NCBI GenBank assembly: GCA_028712505.1
Contig: JAQTQC010000009.1
Location: 1 to 52,954, forward strand
Length of the DNA: 52,954 nucleotides
Direction: 5' to 3'
DNA from: Candidatus Omnitrophota bacterium
GTDB lineage: Bacteria; Omnitrophota; Gorgyraeia; Gygaellales; Profunditerraquicolaceae
Shown here: one piece after another, positions 35,653-44,152 of the stretch
Numbering within the stretch: position 1 is the stretch's first letter
Layout of the letters: each line of letters starts with the position of its first letter
Notes under the pieces: generated by a model
What the model saw: the letters and a program-made list of their open reading frames with translations, nothing else
Database searches by the model: none
What the model was told of the DNA's origin: nothing
Position numbers and translations under genes: made by a program

Positions 35653-35857
35653 ATTTTATTATTATATTCTTACCGCCAAATTCAACGCAATCTCCCGGAT
35701 AAAGCTTCCGGCGGATACGCGATTCGGCAACTCCGTTGACTTTGACCAAACCCGCCAGTATTTGCTGTTTGGCTTGAGCACCGCTTTCAGCAAGCTCTAA
35801 CACCTTAAGCATATTATCCAGCTCTACAAACCCGGCCTTCAGCCTGAATTCCATCAA
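35651..35857 (-). CDS. S4-domain RNA-binding protein
   Basis: 68 residues, a single S4 domain of the YbcJ/YaaA type: the N-terminus EFRLKAGFVELDNMLKVLEL, then AKQQILAGLVKVNGVAESRIRRKLYPGD. Small S4 proteins of this type bind RNA and are linked to ribosome or replication genes elsewhere; the role here is not clear. It follows the TPR-repeat gene by 11 nt and ends on a strong hairpin. Confidence 0.8.
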   Translation of the reverse strand: MMEFRLKAGFVELDNMLKVLELAESGAQAKQQILAGLVKVNGVAESRIRRKLYPGDCVEFGGKNIIIK

Positions 35858-35868
35858 TTTCAGCGGAA

Positions 35869-37065
35869 TTACTTAGAAAGAAGATAAACGTTTACCTTCT
35901 TATTGCCGCATTGTTTCTTCAGAGTTTCCATTAACCCGGCATCAGGCTTACCGCCAAGCTCCTCTATTTTTTGCATATCCGACAAGGCTTTCTCATACTC
36001 CTTTTCCTGATAATAAGCATTGCTGCGGACAAAATAAATATTGATGTTAGCGGGATTGATTTCAATAGCCTTGGAAAAATCGGCAATCGCCCTTTTGTGA
36101 TCCTTTCTGCCCTGATTGATATTTCCCCGGCCCAAATAAGGATGGGCAACATTAGGTTTGAGCTCAATGGCTTTGGAAAAATCCCCAATAGCCTTATCGT
36201 AATCACCTTTACTTTGATAGACATTACCGCGGCTAGAATAAATATCAGCATCCCCAGGTCTAAGCCCCAGGGCTTTGGAGTAATCAGCGATCGCCCGGTC
36301 ATAATCACCTTTATTTTGATAGGCATTGCCGCGGCAGGCGGGAATACCGGCATTATTGGAATTAAGTACCATAGCTTTTGAAAAATCCGAGATGGCTAAG
36401 TCATAGCTGCCTTTATTTTGATAGGCATTACCGCGGCTAAAACACAGGTCAGCATCATTAGGTTTAAGTTCAATAGCCCTGGTATAATCTGAAATAGCCA
36501 AATCATAGTTGCCCTTATTCTGATAGGCATTGCCGCGGCTAAAGTAGATATTGGCATCCCCGGGCTTAAGCCCGATAGCCTTGGTGTAATCTAAAATAGC
36601 TAAATCGTAATTGCCCCTGTTTTGATAAACATTTCCGCGGCTAAAGTAGATATTGGCATCCCCGGGCTTAAGGCTAATGGCCTTGGTATAATCCAGGATG
36701 GCTAAATCATAATCACTTCTATTTTGATAGACATTACCGCGGCTAAAGTAGATATTGCCGTCTCCGGGTTTTAACTCGATGGCTTTGGTATAATCCAGGA
36801 TAGCCTGGTCATAGTTGCCTTTATTTTGATAGGCGTTGCCGCGGCTAAAGTAGATATCCGCATCGCCGGGTTTAAGCCCGATGGCCTTGGAGAAAGATGA
36901 AATGGCCCGGTCATAATCGCCTTTATTAAAATACTCCATCCCCTTATTCGCAATTTGTTCGGGAGTTTCCGCAGCTAAAACATTTCCGATAAACAAGGAT
37001 ATAAACAATAGAATTAAAATGCTTTTTGCCTTTAAAAGCCTTTGGACAATCCCCATTTTAATCAT
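35869..37065 (-). CDS. Secreted protein with ten near-identical TPR repeats
   Basis: About 398 residues: an N-terminal signal/anchor segment (ILILLFISLFIGNVLAA), then ten 34-residue TPRs of the form IYFSRGNxYQNKGxYDxAIxDYTKAIxLKPGD, and a short charged end. Probably periplasmic or surface scaffold; partners are unknown. The repeats are so alike in DNA that they must be recent duplications. The ATG at 37065 is placed 8 nt after AAGGAGGG; the one at 37071 is too close. It has its own promoter. Confidence 0.8.
   Translation of the reverse strand: MIKMGIVQRLLKAKSILILLFISLFIGNVLAAETPEQIANKGMEYFNKGDYDRAISSFSKAIGLKPGDADIYFSRGNAYQNKGNYDQAILDYTKAIELKPGDGNIYFSRGNVYQNRSDYDLAILDYTKAISLKPGDANIYFSRGNVYQNRGNYDLAILDYTKAIGLKPGDANIYFSRGNAYQNKGNYDLAISDYTRAIELKPNDADLCFSRGNAYQNKGSYDLAISDFSKAMVLNSNNAGIPACRGNAYQNKGDYDRAIADYSKALGLRPGDADIYSSRGNVYQSKGDYDKAIGDFSKAIELKPNVAHPYLGRGNINQGRKDHKRAIADFSKAIEINPANINIYFVRSNAYYQEKEYEKALSDMQKIEELGGKPDAGLMETLKKQCGNKKVNVYLLSK
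35938..36957. repeat. Ten 102-bp tandem repeats encoding TPRs
   Basis: Each unit is 102 bp, one TPR. Some stretches are identical between units, for example the block around 36533-36572 and its copy 102 bp further at 36635-36674 (both containing CCGCGGCTAAAGTAGATATT). The copy number may vary by recombination or slippage. Confidence 0.85.
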
Positions 37066-37113
37066 TCTCATTCCCTCCTTATTTTATTAATCACCCACAA
37101 CTTCAATAGGCGT

Positions 37114-37141
37114 ATTTTATCATAGTAAAGTCGAAAATCAA
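37114..37141 (-). promoter_or_regulatory. Promoter of the TPR-repeat gene
   Basis: On the minus strand TTGATT (37136-37141), 16 bp, TAAAAT (37114-37119), about 45 nt ahead of the start codon with AAGGAGGG between. It lies in the 111-bp gap after the ABC gene and makes the TPR/S4 genes a separate unit. Confidence 0.55.
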
Positions 37142-37182
37142 ATAACTATATTCGGTATTTTTATCAAAACAAACATCCCTGA

Positions 37183-37962
37183 TTATCCGGCAAAAGCATA
37201 ATAATAGCCTTTTATCCTCTTGACCTTCAGGCGCATGTTAAAAAGCTTGCTTATATTCTGGTCGGTTAAAAGCCCGGCCTTTGCGCCATCTTTATAAAAC
37301 TTCCCTTCTTTCATCAAAATAACCCGGGATATCTCAGGAATGATATCACTGAGATTATGCGTCACCAGGATCACCCCTATGCCGGACCGGGATAACTTAC
37401 CAAGTATCTGCCTGAATTTATGTAAAGCATGCAGATCCAAACTGTTAACCGGTTCATCCAGGATAAGCGCTTTAGGATCATGCACAAGCGCCCGGCCGAT
37501 TAAAAACCTGCGCGCTTCTCCGGAGGACATTTGAGTTAAGCTTCTATCCTTAATACTGCTGATTTCCAGGAACTCCATAACTTCCTTAGCCTTCCTGCGC
37601 ATCTCAGGCGTGATAAACTGCCGATAAAGCCCGATGCTACTGAAAAACCCGGATAAGATCATCTCCATACCTGACATATCCCGCTCAAAAGAATATTGCA
37701 GGTCATTAGAAACAATCCCCAAGGTCGTCCTTAAATCAAAGATATTCCAGATATCCCGGCCCCAGATCCTGAATACGCTGTCCTTTGCCTGCAGAGGATA
37801 ATATTCTCTGGTGATAGTTTTGATAAAAGAGGATTTTCCGGCGCCATTAGGTCCAAGGATAGCGATGTGCTCTCCGGGATAAATCTTTACCGATATGGAA
37901 TCCAGGATCTTTTTGCGGTCCCTGGTCACAGTAATATTATTGAATTCCAGCAAAGGAATCAT
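37183..37962 (-). CDS. ABC transporter-type ATPase without a permease
   Basis: 259 residues. Walker A GPNGAGKSS (37-45), signature MSSGEARRFLIG, Walker B ALILDEPVNSLD and the His-loop THNLSD. The overall form is closest to ModF/YlmA-like single ATPases. No membrane permease or binding protein is nearby, so its partner is elsewhere or it works alone. It overlaps the peptidase gene by 4 nt (ATGA). Confidence 0.8.
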   Translation of the reverse strand: MIPLLEFNNITVTRDRKKILDSISVKIYPGEHIAILGPNGAGKSSFIKTITREYYPLQAKDSVFRIWGRDIWNIFDLRTTLGIVSNDLQYSFERDMSGMEMILSGFFSSIGLYRQFITPEMRRKAKEVMEFLEISSIKDRSLTQMSSGEARRFLIGRALVHDPKALILDEPVNSLDLHALHKFRQILGKLSRSGIGVILVTHNLSDIIPEISRVILMKEGKFYKDGAKAGLLTDQNISKLFNMRLKVKRIKGYYYAFAG

Positions 37963-38987
37963 TTGGCTAAATTCTCTACTGCCTTAACCGCTAATTCCAC
38001 GGCAGCATCCAGGTCATCGATATGAAAAACCCCGGTTGGCGAATGGATATAACGCGTAGGAACAGTTAAAACTCCTGAAGGCACGCCCTCCCTGTTCATA
38101 TGGATGATCGCTCCGTCAGTCATGCCCCCGTCAATCACATCTATCTGGTATTTGATATTATTGCTCTTGGCAGTATCCACCAAAATGTTTTTTATCTTCT
38201 CATTTACGATCAACCCCCTGCCAGAAGCCTCAATGATGGTTATAGCTACGCCTTGGCCAAGTTTCAGGGAAGACTCCCTTTCAGTTATCTGAGGCGTGTC
38301 CCCGGCGACATTAGTATCTATAGCTATAGCGTAATCCGGATCGATCTTAAACGCCGAGGTACGCGCCCCTTTTAACCCCACTTCTTCCTGGGTTGTAGCT
38401 ACGGCGTAGACCTCCGCATCAACCTTAAGTTTTTCCATTATCTTGATCAGCGCAAAACAACCGACCCGGTTATCTATAGCTTTGCCGTAATAAAACTTTC
38501 CGTTTAATATTCCGGAGTTAGGCTCAAAAATTACCACATCTCCAACTTCTACCTTTCTTTCAGCTTCTTCCTTGCTTGTACAACCAATGTCGATAAACAT
38601 ATCCTCATACTTAAGCGGTTTCTTTCTTTCCTCGTCCTTCTGCAGATGCGGCGGCTTAGTGCCGATTATCCCGATACAGTCGCCTCCCCTGGCTTTTACA
38701 ATCACCCGTTGGGCAGGAAGGATCCGGTCATCTATACCGCCAAGCTTTATAAAATACAAAAACCCCTCTTTTGAGATATGCTTGAGCATCAAGCCTATCT
38801 CATCCATGTGCGCGGCAAGCATGATCCTCTTTTTGCCTTTACCTTTTTTAGCGATCACATTACCCAAATTATCTATCTCCACTTCAGCGCAGCTTTTCTT
38901 AAGTTCATCAGAGATTACTTTGGCGATTTCACTTTCATACCCCGGGATGCCGGGAGCTTCAAGAATCCTCTTTAATAATATATCCAC
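37959..38987 (-). CDS. M42 family metallo-aminopeptidase
   Basis: A cytosolic dinuclear-metal peptidase of the tetrahedral (TET/FrvX/YsdC) family, 342 residues. Metal ligands and catalytic residues in AAHMDEIGLM, GKAIDNRVGC, TTQEEVGLKGA and AIDTNVAGDTP; a C-terminal His in RYIHSPTG. Probably trims peptides. It begins with GTG at 38987, 4 nt after AAGGAGGG, and is coupled to the ABC ATPase. Confidence 0.9.
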   Translation of the reverse strand: MDILLKRILEAPGIPGYESEIAKVISDELKKSCAEVEIDNLGNVIAKKGKGKKRIMLAAHMDEIGLMLKHISKEGFLYFIKLGGIDDRILPAQRVIVKARGGDCIGIIGTKPPHLQKDEERKKPLKYEDMFIDIGCTSKEEAERKVEVGDVVIFEPNSGILNGKFYYGKAIDNRVGCFALIKIMEKLKVDAEVYAVATTQEEVGLKGARTSAFKIDPDYAIAIDTNVAGDTPQITERESSLKLGQGVAITIIEASGRGLIVNEKIKNILVDTAKSNNIKYQIDVIDGGMTDGAIIHMNREGVPSGVLTVPTRYIHSPTGVFHIDDLDAAVELAVKAVENLAK

Positions 38988-39009
38988 GAAACCCTCCTTA
39001 AAAAGTTAG

Positions 39010-39684
39010 CTATTGCGCCTTTACTTTATTTAAATTAGACGGCAGGATCACGATTTCCACCCGCCTGTTTTTTCCTTTGTTCTGCGGCGTATCATTAGCC
39101 GCTACCGGATGATACTCTCCATATCCGTTTGCCGAAAGCATCCGAGGATTAACGCTGCACTGTTCGACAAGATAATGCAGTACTGCCAAAGCCCGAGAAG
39201 AAGAAAGCTCCCAGTTTGATTTCCATCCGGAATGTTTTATCGGATCATTATCGGTATGCCCTTCGATAGCAACCTGAGAATGCGGCACGTCTTTCTTTAA
39301 GACTTCAGCTACCTTTCCCAGAGTTAGCTTACCGTCTTGCTTGACATCATCTTTTCCGGAATCAAAAAATATCTCGGAAACAAAAGTGATCACCAGGCCG
39401 CGCTCAGTCATCTGCAGTTTTGCCTTGTAATCGCCGATCTCCTTCTTTAAAGATTCCTCGAGCTCTTTTTTTGCCTGCTCAAGCTCAGAGACCTCTTTTT
39501 CTTTTTCCTCAGATACATTCTGCACTTCCCTTGTCTTTTCCTTCTGCAACAGAGCTATCCTATTCTTTAGATTAGCGTTCTCTATCTCCAGATCATCTGC
39601 CCTGCGGGCTTTATCGATGAAAGCGCAACCCGACAGTGAAAATAAGACGGTTACACATATTATCAGTAAAAGCTTTGTTTTCAT
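39010..39684 (-). CDS. OmpA/Pal-type outer-membrane lipoprotein
   Basis: 224 residues. Lipobox LSGC gives lipidated Cys20. A Glu/Lys-rich coiled coil covers about 25-85, then an OmpA-C/MotB-type peptidoglycan-binding domain with FFDSGKDDVK, IEGHTDNDPIK, NWELSSSRALAVL and NRRVEIVI. It ties the outer membrane to the wall and so shows a diderm envelope. AAAGGAGGG precedes the ATG. Its promoter overlaps a perfect 22-bp palindrome. Confidence 0.88.
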   Translation of the reverse strand: MKTKLLLIICVTVLFSLSGCAFIDKARRADDLEIENANLKNRIALLQKEKTREVQNVSEEKEKEVSELEQAKKELEESLKKEIGDYKAKLQMTERGLVITFVSEIFFDSGKDDVKQDGKLTLGKVAEVLKKDVPHSQVAIEGHTDNDPIKHSGWKSNWELSSSRALAVLHYLVEQCSVNPRMLSANGYGEYHPVAANDTPQNKGKNRRVEIVILPSNLNKVKAQ

Positions 39685-39725
39685 CTTCCCTCCTTTTGCA
39701 GCTACAATTTGAATAACTATACTTT

Positions 39726-39759
39726 ATTATAGCAAACTAATTGTTTTATAAAACAATTA
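39726..39759 (-). promoter_or_regulatory. Promoter with overlapping 22-bp palindrome
   Basis: A perfect TATAAT on the minus strand (39726-39731) is preceded by the palindrome TAATTGTTTTATAAAACAATTA, 39738-39759 (11-bp arms), which covers the -35 place. This is the layout of a repressor site. It drives the OmpA-type lipoprotein gene 40 nt downstream. Confidence 0.55.
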
Positions 39760-39798
39760 ATCACTACAGATTGCCAGGGATAGCAGGATCCAATATGA

Positions 39799-39828
39799 AA
39801 TCAGCCCTGGAATCCACCAGGGCTGATT
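39799..39828. terminator. 12-bp hairpin after the small lipoprotein gene
   Basis: AATCAGCCCTGG (39799-39810) pairs perfectly with CCAGGGCTGATT (39817-39828) over a 6-nt loop. It is 54 nt past the stop of the gene that ends at 39882. The tail is only moderately U-rich on the minus strand. Confidence 0.6.
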
Positions 39829-39881
39829 ATCAAGCATATGGCGTATTAACTTACACCTAAATTGCGGATATCCCCTAAGTT

Positions 39882-40568
39882 TTACCCTTCCCAAGAGAAC
39901 ACACAGCGGAAAGGAACATCCCCCATCAAATCATAAATCCAGATACCGACGACTTTGGGAGCTTCCTTTGCAACAGATGGCTTTACTAACTCTTCCTCCA
40001 TACCCGGGATAGCCGCTTTAAAAGCAGCCATACCAGTTGCTGCTGAAGCTGCCGCTGAAGCGGTATCCTTAAGAGCTGAACCAACAGCCTTAATAATTTC
40101 AGCTGTTTGCGCGTCACTTTTTGTATTCAACCCGGTCATTTTCCAGCCATCTACAAGAGTTACGATCGAATCACAAGTACCTGTCCCCCTGTTGTAGTAA
40201 AGAGCATATTTCTGGTCCGCATCAGGCAAGTAGATGACTTGCATTGCATATACATCTTTATTTGAAACAGCGTCATTTTTAGCGGAATTGTCACTTTTGG
40301 CAAAACTATCATTTTTATCAGAATTCTTATTAGCATTCTCAGCAGATGTTTTCCCGGCAGCTTGATTTGCCGTAGATTCAGTTTTCTCAGTTGCTACAAA
40401 TACGAGGTTCTTAGTTACCACTAAATAAGGATGCGGCAAGTAATAAGGGATCCCCTTACCAGGTGATTGCGCTTTAGCTTTATGGCTCAAAGGAATAGAA
40501 TACGGGGTTGTAGCGCATCCGCAAAGGAATAAAATCAAAAACACCGGCACCAGCCTGTTCAATCTCAT
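39882..40568 (-). CDS. Putative lipoprotein of unknown function
   Basis: 228 residues. Lipobox LCGC with Cys18. Then GIPYYLPHPYLVVT, a low-complexity Lys/Asn/Ser/Asp stretch (about 62-105), VYAMQVIYLPDADQKYALYYNRGTG, an Ala-rich helix (about 165-190) and the end VPFRCVFSWEG. I do not recognise the family. It has its own promoter and a leader of about 96 nt with a terminator-like hairpin just before the ribosome site. Confidence 0.65.
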   Translation of the reverse strand: MRLNRLVPVFLILFLCGCATTPYSIPLSHKAKAQSPGKGIPYYLPHPYLVVTKNLVFVATEKTESTANQAAGKTSAENANKNSDKNDSFAKSDNSAKNDAVSNKDVYAMQVIYLPDADQKYALYYNRGTGTCDSIVTLVDGWKMTGLNTKSDAQTAEIIKAVGSALKDTASAAASAATGMAAFKAAIPGMEEELVKPSVAKEAPKVVGIWIYDLMGDVPFRCVFSWEG

Positions 40569-40585
40569 CTCCTCCCCCCTTTCGT

Positions 40586-40621
40586 TAAAAAAAGCAATCC
40601 CCTGTTTTTTAGAGAATCGCT
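40586..40621 (-). terminator. Terminator-like hairpin in the leader of the lipoprotein gene
   Basis: On the minus strand AGCGATTCTC pairs with GGGGATTGCT (arms 40612-40621 and 40593-40602; seven Watson-Crick and three G-U pairs), followed by seven U. It is only about 20 nt ahead of the lipoprotein start, so it is either an attenuator or the end of the unit upstream (YvlD-like gene) plus a short RNA. Confidence 0.65.
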
Positions 40622-40671
40622 TTTAGATTTTTACTATCCCAGTTCATGATAAGCCCCCGCAACTAACGCTT

Positions 40672-40699
40672 ATTTTACCCCTGGCTTATTCTTTTGCAA
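40672..40699 (-). promoter_or_regulatory. Promoter upstream of the lipoprotein leader
   Basis: TTGCAA (40694-40699), 16 bp, TAAAAT (40672-40677) on the minus strand. The transcript would pass through the hairpin at 40586-40621 before reaching the gene. Confidence 0.5.
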
Positions 40700-40732
40700 C
40701 CAAAATCCTGGCTATTTTTCCATCTCCGGGAG

Positions 40733-41077
40733 CTAAACAGAGACGACCAAAAGGCTCAACAAGAAACTGATGATACTAAAAAGTATATACCCCCAGAAAG
40801 CCGGCCAGAAACCCGTAATCACGAAACCTTTGACAATCTTAGAGACAAGGAGGAAAAGGGCTCCGTTGATAAAAAGAGTGAACAACCCTAAAGTAATGAT
40901 ATTGATCGGCAATGTCACCAGGATGATCAAAGGCCTTAGGAAAGCATTGATAATCCCTAATACCAGGGCGATCACCAGGACAGTAGCAGTATTTGAAACT
41001 TCTATCCCTCTTACAATGTGCGCAACAATGAAAATCGACAACGAACTGATTCCCCATCTTACTAAGAATTGCATCAT
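40733..41077 (-). CDS. YvlD-like four-helix membrane protein (phage holin IV family)
   Basis: 114 residues, almost all in four membrane helices. The motif ALVLGIINAFLRPLIILVTLPINIITLGLF is typical of this YvlD/DUF360-type family (only key part: NAFLRPL and PLN/PINxxTLGLF). Despite the holin name in databases it is usually chromosomal and of unknown role, sometimes linked to envelope stress. The ATG directly follows the symporter stop. Confidence 0.8.
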   Translation of the reverse strand: MMQFLVRWGISSLSIFIVAHIVRGIEVSNTATVLVIALVLGIINAFLRPLIILVTLPINIITLGLFTLFINGALFLLVSKIVKGFVITGFWPAFWGYILFSIISFLLSLLVVSV

Positions 41078-42418
41078 CTAATCCTCCTTATTTTCCATTT
41101 CTTGAGCCAGGTAATCTTTTGTTTCCGCATGGACAACGCTACTTAAAACAAGCAACGAAATAAGATTCGGTATAGCCATCAAAGCGTTGGCTATATCCGA
41201 AAACGACCAGACAATCGGTACTGTTACCACGGAACCAATCATCACCACGATCACCCATAACCAGCGATACGGTTTTATCACCCCGTGGCCAAACAGATAT
41301 TCCGCTGCCTTCTCGCCATAATACGACCATCCCAGAATTGTGCTAAACACGAATGTCAACAATCCGATAGTTAAAACAGCCGGGCCCACCAGCGGAATCG
41401 CGGTAAAAGCTGTCTTGGTAAGCAAGGCTCCATCTAAACCTTTAGTCCAGACATTGGAATTAACCAGGACAATCCCTGAGATAGCGCAGATCACCACCGT
41501 ATCCCAGAATGTTCCGGTTGAGGAAACCAGGGCCTGCCTGGCAGGATGTTTTGTCTGAGCGGCGGCGGCAACAATCGGCGCGCTACCTAAACCGGATTCA
41601 TTTGAAAAAAGGCCGCGGGCCACACCGAAACGGACCGCTTCCTTCATCCCCGCCCCAAGAAAACCGCCGATGGCAGCCTGACCGGTAAAAGCGCTTTTTA
41701 AAATCAACATTATCGTCGCTGGTATCGTGTCAAATTTAAGCGCCAGTATAACAAGGCAACCCAAAACATAAAACACCGCCATGAACGGGACAAACTTTTC
41801 ACAAACTTTAGCAATAGAACGTATCCCCCCAATTATTACCACTGCCGTAAAAATAGTAATTACTGTTCCGGTAATCCAGGGCGAGACATGAAATGTGTCT
41901 TTTACGAGCACGGCTATTGAATTAGCCTGCACCATATTCCCGATGCCAAATGCTGCAATAGCCGCAAAAAAAGCAAACATCGCTCCCAGCCAACGGGACT
42001 TCATCCCCAGGGCCAAGACATACATCGGGCCGCCGGAAATTGTACCTTTCTTTGAAGTAATCCGGTATTTAACCGAAAGCAGGGCTTCCGCGTATTTTGT
42101 GGCGATCCCAAAAACACCGGTCAGCCACATCCAAAGCACGGCGCCCGGGCCGCCGGCGGCAACAGCCGTACCAACACCGACGATATTACCGGCTCCGATA
42201 GTCGCGGCAAGAGCAGTGGTAAGAGCTCCGAAATGGCTTATATCCCCCCGGCCTTCTTTCCCTTTTTGAAAAGAAATCTTGATCGCCTTAAAGATATATT
42301 TCTGCACAAACCCGAGCCGGAAAGTAAGAAAAATGTGCGTACCCATCAACAACACAAGCATGGGGACACCCCAGACATATCCGTCTACAGTACTAAGGAA
42401 TTTCTCAAGTATCTCCAT
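41078..42418 (-). CDS. Sodium:alanine/glycine symporter, AgcS family
   Basis: 446 residues and about eleven membrane helices. Signature features: GDISHFGALTTALAATIGAGNIVGVGTAV, then GGPMYV, FSNESGLGSAPIVAAAA, and TFVFSTILGWSYYGEKAAEYLFG. Imports small neutral amino acids with Na+. It starts 4 nt after the secreted amidase gene; the two probably form a scavenging unit. Confidence 0.92.
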   Translation of the reverse strand: MEILEKFLSTVDGYVWGVPMLVLLMGTHIFLTFRLGFVQKYIFKAIKISFQKGKEGRGDISHFGALTTALAATIGAGNIVGVGTAVAAGGPGAVLWMWLTGVFGIATKYAEALLSVKYRITSKKGTISGGPMYVLALGMKSRWLGAMFAFFAAIAAFGIGNMVQANSIAVLVKDTFHVSPWITGTVITIFTAVVIIGGIRSIAKVCEKFVPFMAVFYVLGCLVILALKFDTIPATIMLILKSAFTGQAAIGGFLGAGMKEAVRFGVARGLFSNESGLGSAPIVAAAAQTKHPARQALVSSTGTFWDTVVICAISGIVLVNSNVWTKGLDGALLTKTAFTAIPLVGPAVLTIGLLTFVFSTILGWSYYGEKAAEYLFGHGVIKPYRWLWVIVVMIGSVVTVPIVWSFSDIANALMAIPNLISLLVLSSVVHAETKDYLAQEMENKED

Positions 42419-42422
42419 ACTC

Positions 42423-43517
42423 TTATTTCAACTCACCGGTTACATCAATGAATTTCTGTTGTTTATCGTCTATTGATAAAGATTTTCGAGGAACCCCCGG
42501 CTCAAAGTTAAAAGCCTTGAGCTCTACCTTTTTCCAGGCGGTATTTTCATAAGTTTTATAATAAAGGACGAGGTTTGTCAAATCTTTGATAACTACCCAT
42601 TGAGCATATCCTTCCATATGGACAAGCGGGGCGGGATTTTCTTTAATCGCCCCCTTGGGGATATCGACAACATTCAAGAGATGCTCTGCCAGATTTATCG
42701 CCTCAGTTGCGCCTTGTACAGGCAAAGCCGCATCCAGGGAATAAGCAACCCGCACGAATCTTGACGGAGGAGTCCAGTCGCCGGGCAGGCCAAGCAGCCC
42801 GCTGCCAACGCCGGTAGGCTCTAATTTCAAGCCGTTAAGCATCCGGTCTTTTTTATCCTGCGCGTCTAAATTGATATAATTCCTTAAATTATCGATCTGC
42901 CATTCAAAATCCGGCCGGTTAGTCATTACCCCTAACGGATTATCATAAACCTTTACTTCCCCTTTAATAAATTCAATAACCAGGTTCTTTCCGCTGGCAT
43001 CATGCACGGCAATATGCATATACAGATTGCCATTGGCTTCTTTTAAGTTTCTACCCGTAATATTAACTTTGGGCAAAGCTTCTTTTACCTCTTCGACGGT
43101 GGCAAAGTTTCCCATGATCCATGAGCCGATATCGGCAATAGTCACAAATCTCTCCTCCCCTGCCACCTGATACTCTGCACCAGTGAACATCAACGCGTCA
43201 AAAGCCAACCCCTTTTCATTAAAACCCTCTACATAGCAATCTTTAAGATTATAGGCATCTATGCCCAGGAAACCATACTTATTCGTCCAGGTTATACCCT
43301 TGCCACCTTTATCGTCTATGCTGACAAACTTTTCTCCCCGGGGCACGATCACAACATTAGAATGAAGGTCAACGGGAAACTCCATGGAGCGACCGATCAC
43401 CACCGTGCCGTCTTCGGCCTTGACCTGAAAATCCGTACAAGCTAAAGATGAATTAACCCCTGAAACAAAAAATAACATTACCGCAGCCAGAATTACCCAG
43501 CCTTGTTTTCCAGTCAT
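42423..43517 (-). CDS. Secreted choloylglycine hydrolase/penicillin V acylase family amidase
   Basis: 364 residues, an Ntn hydrolase. The signal peptide (WVILAAVMLFFVSGVNSSLA) ends at Cys27, which becomes the N-terminal nucleophile; R43 and D50 in GRSMEFPVD and the Asn in GVMTNRPDFEW are the other family residues. It cleaves linear amide bonds such as N-acyl amino acids or bile-salt-like compounds; the true substrate is unknown. It lies directly ahead of an alanine-type symporter, so a released amino acid may be taken up. Confidence 0.87.
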   Translation of the reverse strand: MTGKQGWVILAAVMLFFVSGVNSSLACTDFQVKAEDGTVVIGRSMEFPVDLHSNVVIVPRGEKFVSIDDKGGKGITWTNKYGFLGIDAYNLKDCYVEGFNEKGLAFDALMFTGAEYQVAGEERFVTIADIGSWIMGNFATVEEVKEALPKVNITGRNLKEANGNLYMHIAVHDASGKNLVIEFIKGEVKVYDNPLGVMTNRPDFEWQIDNLRNYINLDAQDKKDRMLNGLKLEPTGVGSGLLGLPGDWTPPSRFVRVAYSLDAALPVQGATEAINLAEHLLNVVDIPKGAIKENPAPLVHMEGYAQWVVIKDLTNLVLYYKTYENTAWKKVELKAFNFEPGVPRKSLSIDDKQQKFIDVTGELK

Positions 43518-43551
43518 CTCTTACCCCTTCTTTTTGCGAACAAACATCTTG

Positions 43552-44103
43552 TTATTTTAGCTTATTAACGCATTCATCCACATCTTTTACAAAAGTGACC
43601 AATTCATCGCAACAAGTTATTTTGCATTTATCCCTGATTTTCTCGCTTAACACTGGCTCGTTTTTCAAACAAGTCAAAACCGGCTTCCAAAAATCACCTA
43701 ACATGATTATCGGCTTAGGGTCAATCAAACTTTTATTCAAATATTCAAGCACAGCAGACAACTCCAACAATGTCCCGGTTCCACCCGGCAAGACAACGAA
43801 GGCATCGGCTTTTTTAATCATGATCTCGATGCGCTCAAACAAGGTGTCCGCGACAATCTCTTCATCAACAAAATCATTGGCTTTACTATACAGAGGCTTT
43901 TCCCATTTATACCAGGTTACCCCGATAGTCGAACCACCGGCAGACTTTGCCCCCCGCGAAATATCCTCCATTGTTCCGCCAAAACCTCCGGAGATCACGG
44001 TTACACCATTCTCAGCCAATAGCTTACCCAAGCGGACAACCTCCGCCTTTTCTTTTTTGCTCAGATCTTTATAACTTCCAAAAATACAGACCTTTTTAAG
44101 CAT
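43552..44103 (-). CDS. LOG-family nucleoside phosphoribohydrolase-like protein
   Basis: 183 residues of the LOG/'lysine decarboxylase-like' fold. GGFGGTMEDISRGA and LPGGTGTLLELSAV are the nucleotide-binding and PGGxGTxxE motifs. Members remove ribose 5-phosphate from cytokinin or nucleotide monophosphates; true lysine decarboxylase activity is not expected. It has its own promoter. Confidence 0.85.
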   Translation of the reverse strand: MLKKVCIFGSYKDLSKKEKAEVVRLGKLLAENGVTVISGGFGGTMEDISRGAKSAGGSTIGVTWYKWEKPLYSKANDFVDEEIVADTLFERIEIMIKKADAFVVLPGGTGTLLELSAVLEYLNKSLIDPKPIIMLGDFWKPVLTCLKNEPVLSEKIRDKCKITCCDELVTFVKDVDECVNKLK

Positions 44104-44152
44104 TCAATCTCCATCACAGTAGTCAGTTTATATAAGTATCACATCCCTAAGT

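Noticed and set aside
35964..36953. Long open frames on the plus strand and other minus frames across the TPR repeats
   Set aside because: They arise from the 102-bp repetition with biased codons, have no ribosome sites and give repetitive nonsense proteins.
40733..41077. Prophage holin
   Set aside because: The family name contains 'holin', but no phage gene is nearby and the YvlD-like proteins are ordinary chromosomal membrane proteins.
43552..44103. Lysine decarboxylase
   Set aside because: Old database naming; the PGGTGT motif marks a LOG-type phosphoribohydrolase and there is no PLP site.
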